64,000 nucleotides of DNA from Metallyticus violacea (GCA_030762175.1 CM060831.1:135840001-135904000), one strand, 5' to 3'; positions 10,985 to 23,681 are shown, counted from the first letter of the stretch. The notes: generated by a model not told the origin, from the sequence alone. Made by a program: numbers and translations.

Positions 10985-11620
10985 TCTTGTTACAGCTGCC
11001 TTAACGCATTTAAGATGGTAATTATTAAAATTAGACATTTCAACTATTGGCGGTTAATGCAAATCCAAAATTTAAAATCGTTCTAGTTGCATTGTTATAT
11101 GATTATTCAGTACGAAATTCCGTAAATGGCATTGAAAAGAATATGAAGAATCCTATCTTTAAAGCAGGGAAATCGGGGTATTAGAATAGGGAAGATTACT
11201 GCACCCTAAAATTTAATAATGGTTCCAGTGAGATTGATTGTTTTCATAATGTAACTCAATATATGCCTTTTAAATGTAAGGAGAAAAATAATTTATGAAA
11301 ATTAGGGTAATCGGGCCATTAATGAAAGCCAAAATTTAAAATTCGCTCTAGCAGCGCGAATAATTGTTTTTTACAATGAAATTCGGCATTTAATGAAATA
11401 AGAAAGATTTTTTTTTAAATTATCAGATTATTAGGAGTAGGAGTATACCTGAAGTTTTGGGGTTAAGCCCAGGTTTAAAAATCGCTCTAACTGCCCCGAT
11501 TTTAATTTTTTCAAAGGAAACTGGATATACGCCATTGAAATATAATAAGAAATACAATTTCTGAAAATGAGTAAAATTGGTCAATTAGTAGGGGGAATGT
11601 TACACAAAATGTGAAAAGGT
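10985..11620 (+). repeat. Minisatellite family D array, locus 1
   Basis: Several degenerate units of roughly 140 bp each contain a block like atcgggccattaggagtagg, then acctgaaa, aatttaaaaatcgctctagc, a poly-T stretch, and gccattgaaataaaataag. Recurrences of the marker are near 11173, 11312, 11427 and 11581. The array runs into an ATT microsatellite and then a conserved flank. The same order is seen at 58490-59950. Confidence 0.75.
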
Positions 11621-11629
11621 TCTATGGGA

Positions 11630-11630
<1 letters not shown>

Positions 11631-11712
<82 letters not shown>

Positions 11713-11731
11713 CAACAACAACAACAACAAA
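11631..11731. repeat. ATT/AAT/AAC microsatellite with conserved flank
   Basis: Consecutive ATT, AAT and AAC runs. The following bases (to about 11,810), including gtaagaattataattttgtt, match the flank after the microsatellite at 59,850-59,950. The microsatellite is therefore part of dispersed family D and not independent. Confidence 0.85.
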
Positions 11732-11819
11732 ATCTCTTTTTTGATGTGCTTATAGGATGTAAGAATTATAATTTTGTTCCCGTAATACCATACAGTAACG
11801 CAATAACTGATTTCATTTC

Positions 11820-13630
11820 ATATATAATGCCTAATTTGGATTATATATATAAAGTTATAGAACCGGTTAGGAATTACCATAATTTCCTCCTGTTAGACGG
11901 AATTTTTTTATATTCAGAAGAAACGATTCATTGGCAATTTAACGTGCACTTGCTTTTAAAAACATCTGCTTCTGTGTTTTGTAATTTGCTCTAACGATGA
12001 CTGTGAAATTTGTCCAAATATTATCTGTGGCATAAAATGCTAATAAACTACACTGAGGATGGTTATTCACTTATATTGAACTATCAGAAAAAAAATAAGT
12101 AAAATCTGCAGCTCATTGTTTATTTGACCAGCAAATAGCTGTTTTTCGTTTCAGCAATGATAATTATGTTAACATTCGCGTATATTAGAAAGCGTCTCTT
12201 TTAAGTTTATGATATCCTGCTTTATTATAGCACATGCTGTTAATGAAAATAAACGTTCAAAATATAGGGAAGTTGAATAATATCTTACCGAATTACATTT
12301 TGGCATTTTTGTTTTGTTAGTATTGTCCGAGCTAACAAATATTTATTAAGAGAATGAATCCAAAGTGGTTTGTATCAGTTTGTATGAGCTCAAAGCATTC
12401 TTCTTTCGACAGTCACTGAAGGTTGGTGATGTACATGTTAAACAAATATTGTTTGCGTTTGTCGTAAATATGCATTGCTGTAAATGGAAGAACCCGAAAG
12501 ATACGCGAAAGGAATGTGCTACCTATCTGTTTAATGCAGTTGGAGTTCGTGTGAAATGAGGTAAATGCTTTGTTTACGTTTTAAGTGCATTGTGTATGCA
12601 AAATTGAGGTTAAGGCTATTTAAAGTTATAAACTGGGTTCTTCTACAGCACTATGAAATTAATATTTTAAACGGATAGAAGGTTATCAGCAATGCGATTC
12701 AATGCACTGCGCGGTTGGCAAAGATTAATAATTGGCATGACATTTTTGGATGCGACATCGAATGGAAATTGAATTGTTCTGTTTCATTTTCGTGTGCAGA
12801 AACCAATTAATCTTTCGCACCCACTTTCAGTTTGACAGAATAATGCACACACAACGAACATATTCCTTTAATGCTACCTATTAACATAAATATAATTCTA
12901 TATACAGTTTATATTAACATAAATATAAATATAGTTCTAGCTTTCATATTTAGTCAATACCTTGATAACCTTATTTTCATTATCATTGAAACTTCAGTAT
13001 ATATATAAACTTACCTTCTGTGAATGTGAGCCAGTTTTAAACTTAGGTAAACAGGACAGTAAGTGGAGATTTTAATTATAAAAGTAATAAACCTTCTAGG
13101 ATTCACCCAAGGTTAGATCTAGGTTAATAAATATGTGTATATGAATTGATTAGCAATTCCATTTTTGTCAATATTAATTTGATTTATATTTAGAAGAGGA
13201 AACAATACTATGTCATAGAGAAATTGTACCAGTAGGATGCAATGAGTAGTTACGGCAAAGCTAGGTTAGCAGTATAACATAACACTGTACAAGTTGGGTA
13301 AAGGAAATATTTGGCTAACACAATATTTTGTACTACATGGCAACATAATCATAGTGCAGCATCAATAAGAAATATAAGGTTTTAGATGTTTCTTCTTTCC
13401 TTTTTCTTTTAAAAATCTGTTGATTGATATTAGCATACAATTTTATTTTTTGGACTTAAACTATAGGATTACTAACATTCTGAAGCAGAATCTAACAAAG
13501 AAAAAGATACATATACCAATTTTGAAATTCATCAACCCAAAGTTAATAGCAGTTAATGTTAACTCATATGACAATTGTATCAATGATAATGATTGCACAG
13601 AAAATGAAGCAAAATTGAACAATGTTCAGC
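11820..13630. other. AT-rich intergenic sequence, nothing recognised
   Basis: There are only short open frames (for example 11746-11994 and 12365-12559) with no recognisable domains and with composition like the surroundings. A repeated phrase attaacataaatataa near 12,880-12,930 is a small local duplication. Confidence 0.5.
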
Positions 13631-13639
13631 AAGCAATAA

Positions 13640-15645
13640 AAAAACCTTTAGACATATCAAAATATTAGGGGACTGAAAAATAAAACAGATGAATTATTAA
13701 ACAGTTCAACTTGTTACAATATACAACCATATATCTGCCTATCTGAACATCATGTGAAACAACAGGAATTATAACAATTGTCATTACATGGTAATTGTTT
13801 GGGAGGCGAAGCTTCAAGGAAAAAAACCAAATAACAGAGGAGTTTGCATTTATGTCAGGCTGAATGTACCACATAAAATATTAGATATATCAAAATTTAA
13901 TTCAAAAAAAGATACTGAATTATGCACTATCCTAATTGGATAGCAAAAATAAAAAATAATTGTAATTGCCATTTATCACTCACTGTTAGGAAATTTTGAA
14001 ACCTTTTTGAAGATAACTTAAACTTTTTTAAGTCTAATCCTGAAATAATTATATGTGGGGACATTATTATTGATCACTTAATGCCAATTGTTAGAACGAA
14101 TGGATTAAACTCTTCTTACTGCTTATAATATGGTGCATACAATTAATTTTCCCACCAAGATTAATAAAAACATTAGCACAGCAATGGATAATATATTTGT
14201 AAATTCAGACAAACTGTCATTATATTCTGTGTCTCCATATTAATGGTCTCTCTGACCATGATGCTGAAGTAGTAGTGAAAAAGGATCCAACAATAAAACT
14301 CAAAGAATGTTATAGATATATAAAATTGCATTTTGAAGCATATTTCCAACTAAAAATTAAAAAAAGGAGTTATAATATGAGCAGGGGATGGTTAACCCAA
14401 GGAATCAAAAAAAAACCTTATGAACATAAAAGACAATTATAATGAGCAAAAGCTCAGTAAGGACCCTAAATTAAAAATACATGTTAAAAAGTATTGTAAG
14501 ATACTTAGGAAAGTCATAAAAGCAGCCAAAGGCCTCCATTATGAAACACTTATCATTCACTTAAATGTACTTACGAAGCTGTTGACAATGGAGTGGTATA
14601 TATATATAAACACTAATGTAATAAATTTGTTTACACTAACTCCATTCACTTACATAAAAACTAGACATACGTTTCGAGAGTGATCCCTCCCATCTTCAGC
14701 CTGTTGTTCAACTGAAGATGGGAGGGATCACTGCTGAAACATATATCCAGTTTTTAAAAACTACTTGGAATATAATAAAACAAGAAAGAGACTAAAATTT
14801 GCAACAAGATGATCAATAAGTTTAAGCATTAACACAATCAAGAGATACAACACAATGCAGATGTAGCAAATGAGTTTAATGATTACTTTCTTTATGAGAG
14901 AAAAAATTTAAATTTATAATCGGATAATAAACGAGATGCATTGAGGATTTTACAATCATCAATTCCCAGTCAAAATAATGAATTCAAACCATGTACCACT
15001 CCTCCACTAGAAAGTAATAATATCATTAGAAAACTAAAATAAAAAAACACTTCTGGCTATGATGAGATCAACAGCAAAGTCATAAAGGCCTGTGCAAAGG
15101 AAATTAGTATCCCCCTTAGTCACTTGTGTAATGAGTCTTGGCTGTATTTCCTGAGAGGTTAAAATGTTCAATATTGAAGCCTCTGTTCAAAAAGGGAGAA
15201 AAGATAAATGTCTCTAATTATAGACCTATAGCTATTTCACCTACATTTTCTAAGGTGTATGAAAAAGTAATGTGCAATAGGCTTTACCGTTACCTTGAAA
15301 GTAACAATAATCTAATTAATGACCATTTTGACTTTAGAAAAAAAAAATTTTAACAGAAAATGCAATCTATAAACTCAATAATGAAAATTTAACTATATTT
15401 AATGAAAGATGCATGTAGGAGGAATATTTTGTGATTTAGCAAAGCTTACTATTGTGTCAAATATGGAATTTAATAGATAAATTAGCTTTCTATGGAATAA
15501 AAAACAAATATTTAAAATAGCTCATATTCTACCTTGACAAAAGAAAACAAAAAGTAGTACTAATTGTCCCTTTAAAAATAAAAACAATGCATCGGAGTGG
15601 GGAATGATTAACCATGAAGTGCCTCAAGGAGCTGTTCTAGCCTTA
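13640..15645 (+). pseudogene. Degenerate Jockey/CR1-like LINE (endonuclease plus reverse transcriptase)
   Basis: The endonuclease begins near 13,655 with QNIRGLKNKTDELLNS, followed in another frame by TEHHVKQQE-like residues. The reverse transcriptase is clearest at 15,138-15,353 (FPERLKCSILKPLFKKGEK, VSNYRPIAISPTFSKVYEKV, NDHFDFRK). It continues through shifted frames with GIFCDLAK, YLDKRKQKVV and VPQGAVL-like blocks to about 15,645, where it is cut before the catalytic YxDD motif. Stops and frameshifts are numerous, and a Penelope-derived foldback (14,567-14,750) splits it. The copy is inactive. Confidence 0.8.
14567..14750. mobile_element. Penelope-end foldback, family 1, inserted in the LINE
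   Basis: The segment gtacttacgaagctgttgac, then tttacactaactccattcac, matches the Penelope-associated pieces at 35,455-35,590 and 37,080-37,200. Its end carries catcttcag (minus core 14,664-14,699), directly followed by an inverted copy (plus core 14,712-14,747). Both cores have the hammerhead-like order CTGAAGA, a stem, then GAAAC. The plus core has AUC instead of GUC before the predicted cleavage point, and stem I is weak, so both may be dead. Confidence 0.65.
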
Positions 15646-15646
15646 C

Positions 15647-15765
15647 TTTAGTTTAGTTCAGTTCCTAGAGCATTCAGTGAGTTTGGGAAGCAGTCATAGA
15701 GACCTACAAACATAGAGCTTGACATGTACAATTATCACAGTAGCAAATATTGTGCACATTTACAT
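15647..15765 (+). repeat. LINE-X fragment, inverted relative to 16,380-16,640
   Basis: The stretch ttcagttcctagagcattca, then gagacctacaaacatagagc, is the reverse complement of about 16,560-16,635. Together they form an imperfect inverted repeat around a 0.8-kb core. Part of the right arm reads as LINE coding sequence on the minus strand, so I favour two LINE pieces over a DNA transposon. Confidence 0.5.
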
Positions 15766-16379
15766 AAATAATTACAATAAAAATGAAAAAGAACAACTCA
15801 ACCAAACAACAAAAACAGAGAAGCAGAAACAAACAAGTTACTTATTCACACAAATTTCACTATATACATGTTTACATATGCATTGATATAAAATGTGCAG
15901 TGTTTTTAATTCATATAATATGTTGCCACTCATATTGCTTTAGAACCTTTTTACATATGTATTATCTAAGAGCAGATTTAAAGGAATTATCATTGTTTAT
16001 TAAGGTTTTTAAGCTAGAGGGAAGAGCATTTTGAACTAAAATGCATTTATAATAAACTCTTTTTGATGGCAGTAAAGTGTTGAAGTGGATCTATGTAGAT
16101 TTTTTTTTGTTTAGTATTCTTGTTGTGCATATTTTGATTTAGAACAAATGTTTCTTTATTTCTTATATAAAATTTCAAGAGGGATAATATATATTTACAA
16201 GGAAGAGTTAAATTTTCAAATTTCCTAAAGAGGTTTCTGCATGAATGTATATGCTTTGTGTACTGGCGATTATTCGTGTGACTTTTTCTGTGATAAGAAG
16301 ACACATTCACTTTTAAATGAATTTCCTCAAAATATTAGACCGTATTTCATTATTGAGTTGAAATAAGCATAATAAACTA

Positions 16380-16640
16380 GTTTTAAAGCCTTAATCTAAC
16401 ATTACTAATTACTAATTACTAATTACTAATGCACCTATTGCATATCAAGCACTGCTTTTGCCCGTATTTCCTGTTTTTCTGTATCCTCAATTCTTATTGT
16501 TATCTCTTTCCAAAATCCTTTACCCAATCTTTCTCCCTCGTGGTCATTGTATATAACAAGTTCTATGTTTGTAGGTCTCTGTGATGCTTTGTGAACTTGC
16601 TGAGTACTTCAGGAACTAAACTAAACTAAACCATACACTC
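16380..16640 (-). pseudogene. LINE-X C-terminal fragment
   Basis: On the minus strand it reads YNDHEGERLGKGFWKEITIR, followed by IEDTEKQEIRAKA. This corresponds to blocks in the minus-strand LINE pieces at 38,640-38,770 and about 56,000-56,080 (GFWKEIGLRIADIESQEI). A short repeat of TAATTAC (16,401-16,430) follows the coding part and could be a tail. Confidence 0.6.
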
Positions 16641-18940
16641 TTACTGTTTCCACATATATTTTATGTACCTACATGCTTTCTTTTTCACATTTTTTTAATG
16701 CTTTTATTTTTGGCATTTTCTTACGAATATGAATACAGTTTCATATGATATGCAAAAACTGGCAGTTTGTAACTAGTAAATGGTATGTTTCAGCAGAAAA
16801 TGGAGAATTGCAGTGTAGATATCACAGTGTAGTTGCTACTAGCATCTTCATCATGACACGCACAAGAATGTTTTACACACACAGGTAAGGTATGTAATGA
16901 AGAGCTCAGCTGAAAAGAATTATCTATACATCTAGAAAACATAAGATGCACATTGAAAATGGGGGATTTTTTTTTGGAGGTGAATATTTTGCTAAAATGA
17001 ACAACTTAACTGTGTTCTTTTTTAGCTTTGTCTAAAATAGATTTAAATATAAATATTCTGCATAATTTTTCTTTGTTAAAATAAATGCTGCATGTTTGAT
17101 TTTTGAGAGTAAAATTTATTGTTTCATAGAATGTTACATTTTCCAAACATCATGTCTGAAAAAACACAGATTTGCTGATTTTATCATTGTATGGAATTTT
17201 GGTAATTATTTGGAAGAGCTACAACACAGAAATCACACAAAAATATTTTTTTTAAAATCAACAGTTTTATTGAGATGAACTACAGTTTTTGAAAAACTAC
17301 TTATATTGAGGTAGGTAATATAGGTCTTATCTAAGCTGCACAAATTCCATAAGTTAACTCAATATTCCAGAGGATGCAACAACAATCAGTTTTTGAAAAA
17401 CTACTTATATTGCGGTAGGTAACCTAGGTCTTATCTAAGCTACACAAATTCCATAAATTAACTCAATGTTCCAGAAGATGCAACAACAATCAAATATTGT
17501 CTTATCCACCATGATAACATAGGCATTGCTACCAATCTGCACATTATCATTGTCACACATATATGGTCAACAAACTGCCTTCAAAATTGAATACCATTTC
17601 ATTATAAATATTGAGCTGATTCACAATTCTTCCTTCAAAATATACTGGCATTTGATAATAAGAACAAAATTGAAGTGACATAATGGAAAACTTCATCAAA
17701 ATTAATTTTGTCTTCTCAACAAAACTTCCAGAACCAGCAGATATATAAAATGTGCACTTTAATATTTTAAACAAAATTGCTAATGGAAAATGGTGTTTTC
17801 TTATTGAATAGAAACTTATATTACAAATTGGACAATGCATACAATGGTAACTATTACCATGACTTACATGTAATATTGCCATGATTGTTTATATTTTCTA
17901 AGTTATACATTGTGAATGACATGCATGCATATTACTTTCACAGGAACTTGGTGCAAACTAACACACAAAGAAAATAGCCAAGTATAACAAATTCTGTTAT
18001 CATCAATATTTGTCCAGGAAATAATTATGGGCATTTCTATTAAACATAGCACCAATTAGCAAAATGATCACTATGAACCCCTAGCATAGGTCACTCAACA
18101 CTTCAAGTATAGTACACATATTAACAATTGAAAATCAACATTATAAAACCCAATTTTTTTTTACCTAAAATTTTGGCAACCAAAGTTTTCCAGTAGTTAA
18201 ATAATGCAGCAAGGTTGTATAAGCAAAGTGCAGTAGCTCTTCTAAATAAGGAGTGGGATTTATAATAAATAATTTTAAAGCAGTTATTAAAACCTGATCA
18301 TGAATATGGGGTGAGGTGCATAAGTTTCTGGCCTGACATAGAATTCAAGAGTGTAAACACTGCATTTCCTTTCTGCGGCTCCATTCGTTTGCTTAGAGAA
18401 GCTCATTTATGTGAGACATGTGATGTTCAAATTTGAATATAGAACAGTGATCAACAGGGCCTGAATTTTTAGGTTTTTATAAACCCTGAATTGGTTTTAT
18501 TAACATTTTAAGATTTTTTTTTTAAGTTTTTTAATACTTTTAGGTTTTTTTTTATTTTTTTATTTAAAGTTTCTCTTAACTAGTAGTATATGAAAATTGA
18601 AACAAATTTATGATAATATGAATTTATTTTAATTTAATTTTACTTATTTTTCATTGTTCTGAAATATAATACTGTACGAACACTTAAAATTTCCAAGTCT
18701 TTATAATGTCAGGGTACTGCATTTTTTTAAAGCTTAAGCACTTACTTAAAATTCCCAAGCCTTTATAATGACAGGACACTAATTTTTAAAAAATTTAAAA
18801 AGTTTTTTTTAAGTTGTAAAGCACTAAATTTAACTAGAACGTTTTTCAATTATTCAAGCTGAACTGGAACATTTTTCAGTTATTTAGGTTACTGTTGCAC
18901 TGCACTAATAAATACTTTGCTAGGTTTTCTATCCTAAAAT
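16641..18940. other. AT-rich intergenic sequence with one tandem duplication
   Basis: No gene recognised. The minus-strand open frame 17,553-17,882 (109 codons) has no recognisable domain. See 17,283-17,490 for the only clear structure. Confidence 0.5.
17283..17490. repeat. 104-bp tandem duplication
   Basis: Two copies (17,283-17,386 and 17,387-17,490) begin cagtttttgaaaaactactt and differ at only a few positions. They are direct repeats with no coding sense. Confidence 0.9.
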
Positions 18941-18944
18941 TTTT

Positions 18945-20540
18945 TCTGTTGTCTTTTTAAACATTCCTACAATAAGAAACTATTCTCTTGACACAGCATG
19001 AAGTCATTGTTACAAATTTGCACCCGGTTCCCTTGGTAAATCATCTGAAATTTGTTCTCCTTGAAGAACAGCAGATACATTTTTCTTTGTTGCAGACCCT
19101 GGGTTCCGCTGCAGAATCTTGGTGAGCTTCAAAGGACAGGCTGCACCCACTGGCCCTGGCATTTCTTTCTTTGAATTTGTGTCAATGATTTTCATTGCTC
19201 TTAGCGATAAAAAAGCAGATTCCAAGCTTTGAAGAAGATCACTGAAATTAACTCTATTAAAGGCAAGTGAAGTGATGTTGTTCTTAATGTGAAAAACAGT
19301 TTTAGCCTTTGCTGTGCAGGCTGCTTCATTGACGTCAAACATGTCTACAACACTCTTGATGCCTTCAAAAATAGTTGGCATAGTATATGGTTGCTTGCAG
19401 CCATGTACCCCAGCAGATGATGATGGGTTCTGGTGGCAGATATGTTTATAGTAGCAATTCCTTGAAAATATAGAAGCAACCGGAAGCTTTTAGAGAGCCT
19501 TTCTTCATGAATGAAATAATGTTGTTCATTCTTGGGAAATTATTCCTAACCTCTTCAGCCAATCACTGTAAGCCATGAGCAAGACAGGTGATATGCAGCA
19601 TGTTAGGGATAGAAAATTTTCAATGTCTCTCCCGCCTTGATCATGTAGTCTGCACTGTCAGTCACAAGCAGTAGAAATTTCTCATCACGGTGTTCTGATG
19701 GCCTTAAGATGCGTAAAGCATCTCTGATATTGCAGGCTATGGTGCTATGGTTCCTTTTGCCCAGCATTTTGCATAATATGAGGTGGGATTTACCAGGTTC
19801 AGTGGGGTCTAATTTATCCACCAAGACATTAGCAATGAAGCAACCACATGGTCTCATCTACTGAAAGCCAGATGTTACAGTTCTGTAGTTCTGTTCTGAT
19901 GAATTCAATGTTTTTCTCCTATAGTTAGTGCAAATATTTTTTCCTTAAGGTTGATTTGTCTGGTATCTTTCTGCCACCGATGTCTTGAAGAAATTCATTG
20001 AATACTGAATGCTATATCACGTTTGCTGATGTTTATTTATTAGGTTTATTTATGGGCGCTCTTTAACATCTCAGGTCATCAGCATCCCATTCTATTCAGG
20101 GCGTGAAATGGCTGACAAATTTTGCTCGGATGCCCCTTCTTTCAGGCTTGAGGTTCTTTATTGTGCCGTAAATGTACGACATGGGACCCACGGCTTTTTT
20201 TCCCTTCCGAAGGAAGCCATACTTAGGACTTTTATGCCAGAAAAAATCCATCGATCCTGACCGGGTTTGAACCCGCGATCTTGGGTTTAGAAGGCAAGTA
20301 TGGTTACCACTGCACCACCAGGACCGACTTTACTAATGCTAGTTTTTCACATAAACATGGTTTAAAATAACCTTCTCAACAGCCAGAAAGCCTGAAATTA
20401 TTGTTTGGAACTGGATCACCTGTTTCCTCTCAAAAGCTGCTGACATAACCTGCAGACTCTTAATGCTGCAGAAAATGCGATTTTTGGCACACTAGTGGTA
20501 AAATTGGTATCGTTGCAGATACACTGTCTAATCAACCAAC
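18945..20540 (-). pseudogene. hAT-like transposase relic, copy 1 (with nested SINE)
   Basis: Minus-strand pieces in order are: IPDKSTLRKKYL near 19,950; IWLSVDETMRPCGCFIANVL at 19,800-19,870; LLVTDSADYMIKAGE near 19,630; ITCLAHGLQ and RNNFPRMNNIISFMKK near 19,490-19,590; PPEPIIICWGTWLQA near 19,400; and a terminal block near 18,970-19,010 resembling the hAT dimerisation motif (TSCDVERSFS-like, here TSCCVKRIVS). Blocks are separated by stops and frameshifts. SINE B (20,031-20,327) splits the 5' part. The element is dead. The same family recurs at 30,060-30,940. Confidence 0.75.
20031..20327 (-). repeat. SINE family B, full-length, inside the hAT relic
   Basis: The minus strand reads tcctggtggtgcagtggtaa (A-box region) and cgggttcaaacccggtcagg (B box). 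The body has cttccgaaggaagccat in inverted order and the tail is rich in taaataaa. This is one of the better preserved copies. Confidence 0.9.
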
Positions 20541-21060
20541 TTTTACAAAACATTTCCTTTTGGCATCTTGCTGTAGCTGTTAATAAACTAGAAGTGTAAG
20601 CTTTTTTATAATGCCTTCAGTTTGTTTCTAAATAAGAGTTGCATCTGACAATTTTCTTTAACAAAACATGACTGACAATAAAGAAGCACAAAACGGCTGT
20701 TCGATAGTCATTTGAGAAAAATAGCATTGAACATGACTGATGGTATTACAAAATTAAATTCAGTTTGCTTCTAAAACTAAATTAATTTTGACAATGCTTT
20801 TGATACAGCATAACAATAATGGTATTACAAAATTAAATGCAATCATTTGTTTTTGAAATTCATCAAGATAGACATTGTTGGCTAATGTTTTAAAAATAAT
20901 TTTATGGTAAATATTACTAAATTTAATTTTAATAATTTAAAATTAATTTAAATTTAATTTTTATATTTTTAAACAATAGTTTTAGCCATTTTTAGGTTTC
21001 ATAAGATTCAACTATGTTACTCCCATGATAAAGAAATGGATAAATATCTTAAAATATCCC
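20541..21060. other. AT-rich spacer
   Basis: A short direct repeat of ggtattacaaaattaaat (about 20,741 and 20,821) is the only visible structure. No gene recognised. Confidence 0.45.
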
Positions 21061-21069
21061 AGTTAGCTA

Positions 21070-22390
21070 GCAAGGAACAAAATAATTTAAAACCTACGAA
21101 TCCAGGCTCTAGTGATCAAATTTTTAATCAAAGAACTTTCACCACAATGTTGTGATGTTAAATGACACCTTGATGATGCATATGGGGAAGCTTTCCTTTC
21201 ATATTCCACTTTGAAGGAAGGAGTGGTTAAAATTAGTTCATATAAGCAGAGAGATCCTTGAAGATGATTGATCTTACATAAGGCCAATGTTGTGCTGGCA
21301 GAAGAAAACATCTCCCTTTTCAAGGAATTCTATATGACAGATGAGTGAAGACAAGAGAATTATCTGCAAGGTTATAGCTTTCGAAAATATCTGTGCTTCT
21401 CTTTCTTCATCAACATTTACATATACATAAGGTCAATGAAGATGGATACCCCAAATTCTTTCAGCAGTTCAAGTGCAAGTGTGCGTGAAATTTGTCAGAA
21501 GTTTTTGAACCTTTGGTAAGGAGACAATAGTATTGGAATCCATTGTCACAGGAGATGAAACTCTATAAGAGAATCATTGGAGTGGCAGAAGAAGGATGAA
21601 AAATTCCTTAGAAAGCCCAAGAACAAACATTCCATAAAGTTCATAGTCATAATTTTTTGGGACTTCAGATGCATTTTTTTAAAATAGACTTCAAAGAAGG
21701 AACACAACAGTAGCTGAGAAATACTGTGCTGAGCTGCTGCATCAATTGCGCAATGCCATCAAGGAAAAGAGGCATTTAATGCTGAACCAAGGAGTTTATC
21801 TGCAACTGACAGTGCACCAGTTCACCGTCATGGATGGCCGAGGTTGTTAAGGTGTGGACTAAGGTCTGGGGTGCTCAATTCCCACCATGACCATCCTCCC
21901 TGACTGAAGTTTTTCCAGGTTTTCCTCACTCATAAATGGAAAATGCCAAAAAGCTACCCTAAAATTAAGCCTGAAATGCTTTCTTCTTTTCCTAATTTAT
22001 TTTTTCTTTTCATGTGTTAAAGTGGCACTGTATGTGGTGCTTCAGGAGTAAAAACAGAAGTTAAGCACTATTAAAAAAAATGACTATTCCACATGGCTGC
22101 TGTTGTCAAGACTGCTAAGAAAACACGAGACTTCCAAGACTGGATCATCCATGATATGGCCAGGCCTTGCTCCCAGTTACCTGTTTTCAACACTGAAATC
22201 TGACCCTCAAGGGAGAGGATTAATAAACAATAATGAATTGAACAATGCTGTTTTCCAGCATTTTGCAGATAAAGCTTTGGACTATATTTTTATTGGGGGA
22301 TTGAAATATTAATCCAGAAATGTCAGAAATACATTAAAGTAAAGGGAGATTACATTGAACTGAAAAATGGAAGTACTTGTTTATTATAAA
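21070..22390 (+). pseudogene. mariner-like transposase relic, copy 1 (with nested SINE)
   Basis: Pieces on the plus strand are: DAYGEAFLSYSTLKEGVVK near 21,170; VREICQKFLNL near 21,480; VTGDETL near 21,545 (first catalytic Asp region); CAELLHQLRNAIKEKRH near 21,725; and after the SINE, GLAPSYLFSTLKSDPQGRG near 22,160 and KCQKYIKVKGDYIELK near 22,320. These follow mariner order from helix-turn-helix to C-terminus. Stops and frameshifts occur throughout. SINE A is inserted at about 21,829-22,080. Confidence 0.8.
21829..22080 (+). repeat. SINE family A inside the mariner relic
   Basis: The head is ggccgaggttgttaaggtgt with a degraded B box. The body is ccatcctccctgactgaagt, then tttttccaggttttcctcac, and the 3' end is aagttaagcactattaaaaa. 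Transposase sequence resumes directly after it. Confidence 0.85.
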
Positions 22391-22750
22391 ATTTATACAT
22401 AATAGTGGGTTTGGTTTGTTTATGTCTGTATGTATCTATGAATATTGTATGCAGCTGAACCCGAGTTTTCAGGAAATTCCAGTGAATAATATCTGATAAA
22501 CCAAAGAAAAAGTCCAGTGAATTGAAAATTAAATGTTAATGTTTATGTAAGAAATATTATTGATAAATAAATTCAATTCATTACAAGTATTTTTATTTTA
22601 TCAGCTGCCTAATATGGTTATGCTGGAAACTTATAGACCACATCTCATACTTATGTGTATTTTTGTTTTGCAATCAAAGTGAATGAAATGGCATGATCCA
22701 ATGTAAAATATTGTTGTAGGTGGCTGAATGATTTGGCATATTTGCTCACT
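22391..22750. other. Putative 5' flank of fukutin
   Basis: AT-rich sequence with no clear promoter. A possible splice acceptor (ttgttgtag, ending 22,719) would allow an upstream untranslated exon that I cannot locate. Confidence 0.35.
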
Positions 22751-23047
22751 ATGAAGAAGAAATCTGCCATCCATATCTGCTTAGTGGGCGGCATTATTTT
22801 GCTCACAGCTCAACTTGGTCTTCTTGTTATTCTACTTTATCCATATAATGACCATTATGCCTTTCTGAAGGAAATTGGTACAATTACAAATATCACATCC
22901 AAATTACATCTTCCACTCTTGGTAGTTGATAGCCAAGTTCTGCAGCGTTTGGCTGATCAGAAGTCTAGTCTTCGAAACCAGTGCATTCTGTGTCAAGGAA
23001 ATCATCCAATGACCTTTGTTACATTATTCAGAGGTCTTAAACAAAAT
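22751..23047 (+). CDS. FKTN: FKTN coding exon 1
   Basis: Encodes residues 1-99 with the membrane anchor ([20 protein letters not shown]) and the start of the luminal stem region. The exon ends in phase 0 at the donor AAT|GTAAGT. Confidence 0.93.
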
Positions 23048-23607
23048 GTAAGTTGAAATTAACTTTTCTTAATCCTACCATATTTTATATGCATCTCAGT
23101 AAAACATGTTTTCTTAGATTTAATATCAAATAAATGCTCTATTTTTCCAAGAATTGTCTGCCATTTTAATCTTGCACTCAAATGCCTCAAAAATGCCAAA
23201 ATATCCAGTGCATAAGCTTTATTTGTTCAATTTTTCAATTAAACTTTGTATCCATTCAAGAATAATGTGAAAATAATATCTTCTTGGAATGTGTATAAAG
23301 TTTAGGAGTAATAAACACTAAATCACTGAAAGTTTTGCTATTGGTTAACTGGAATTTCACATAATTTGACTTTGGCAAGCATGTTTTTAACATGGCTGAT
23401 TTGTTAAATGGCATTTGCAAAAAATAAATTTCAACAAATAATCCTGCATTAAATGCTAAGTCCTACATTTCAGGTGTTCCATATAATTTTTGAACATTGG
23501 TAATCTGGTCATCCTGATTACACATAAACAATATTATGAAGCTTTTGGCTATGGTGGAAGATTATAAATAAGGTTATAGAATATTGGTTAGACTTTCACA
23601 GCTGGCA

Positions 23608-23681
<74 letters not shown>

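Noticed and set aside
11631..11731. CRISPR-like or regulatory array
   Set aside because: Simple trinucleotide runs with no spacers; this is a eukaryotic genome.
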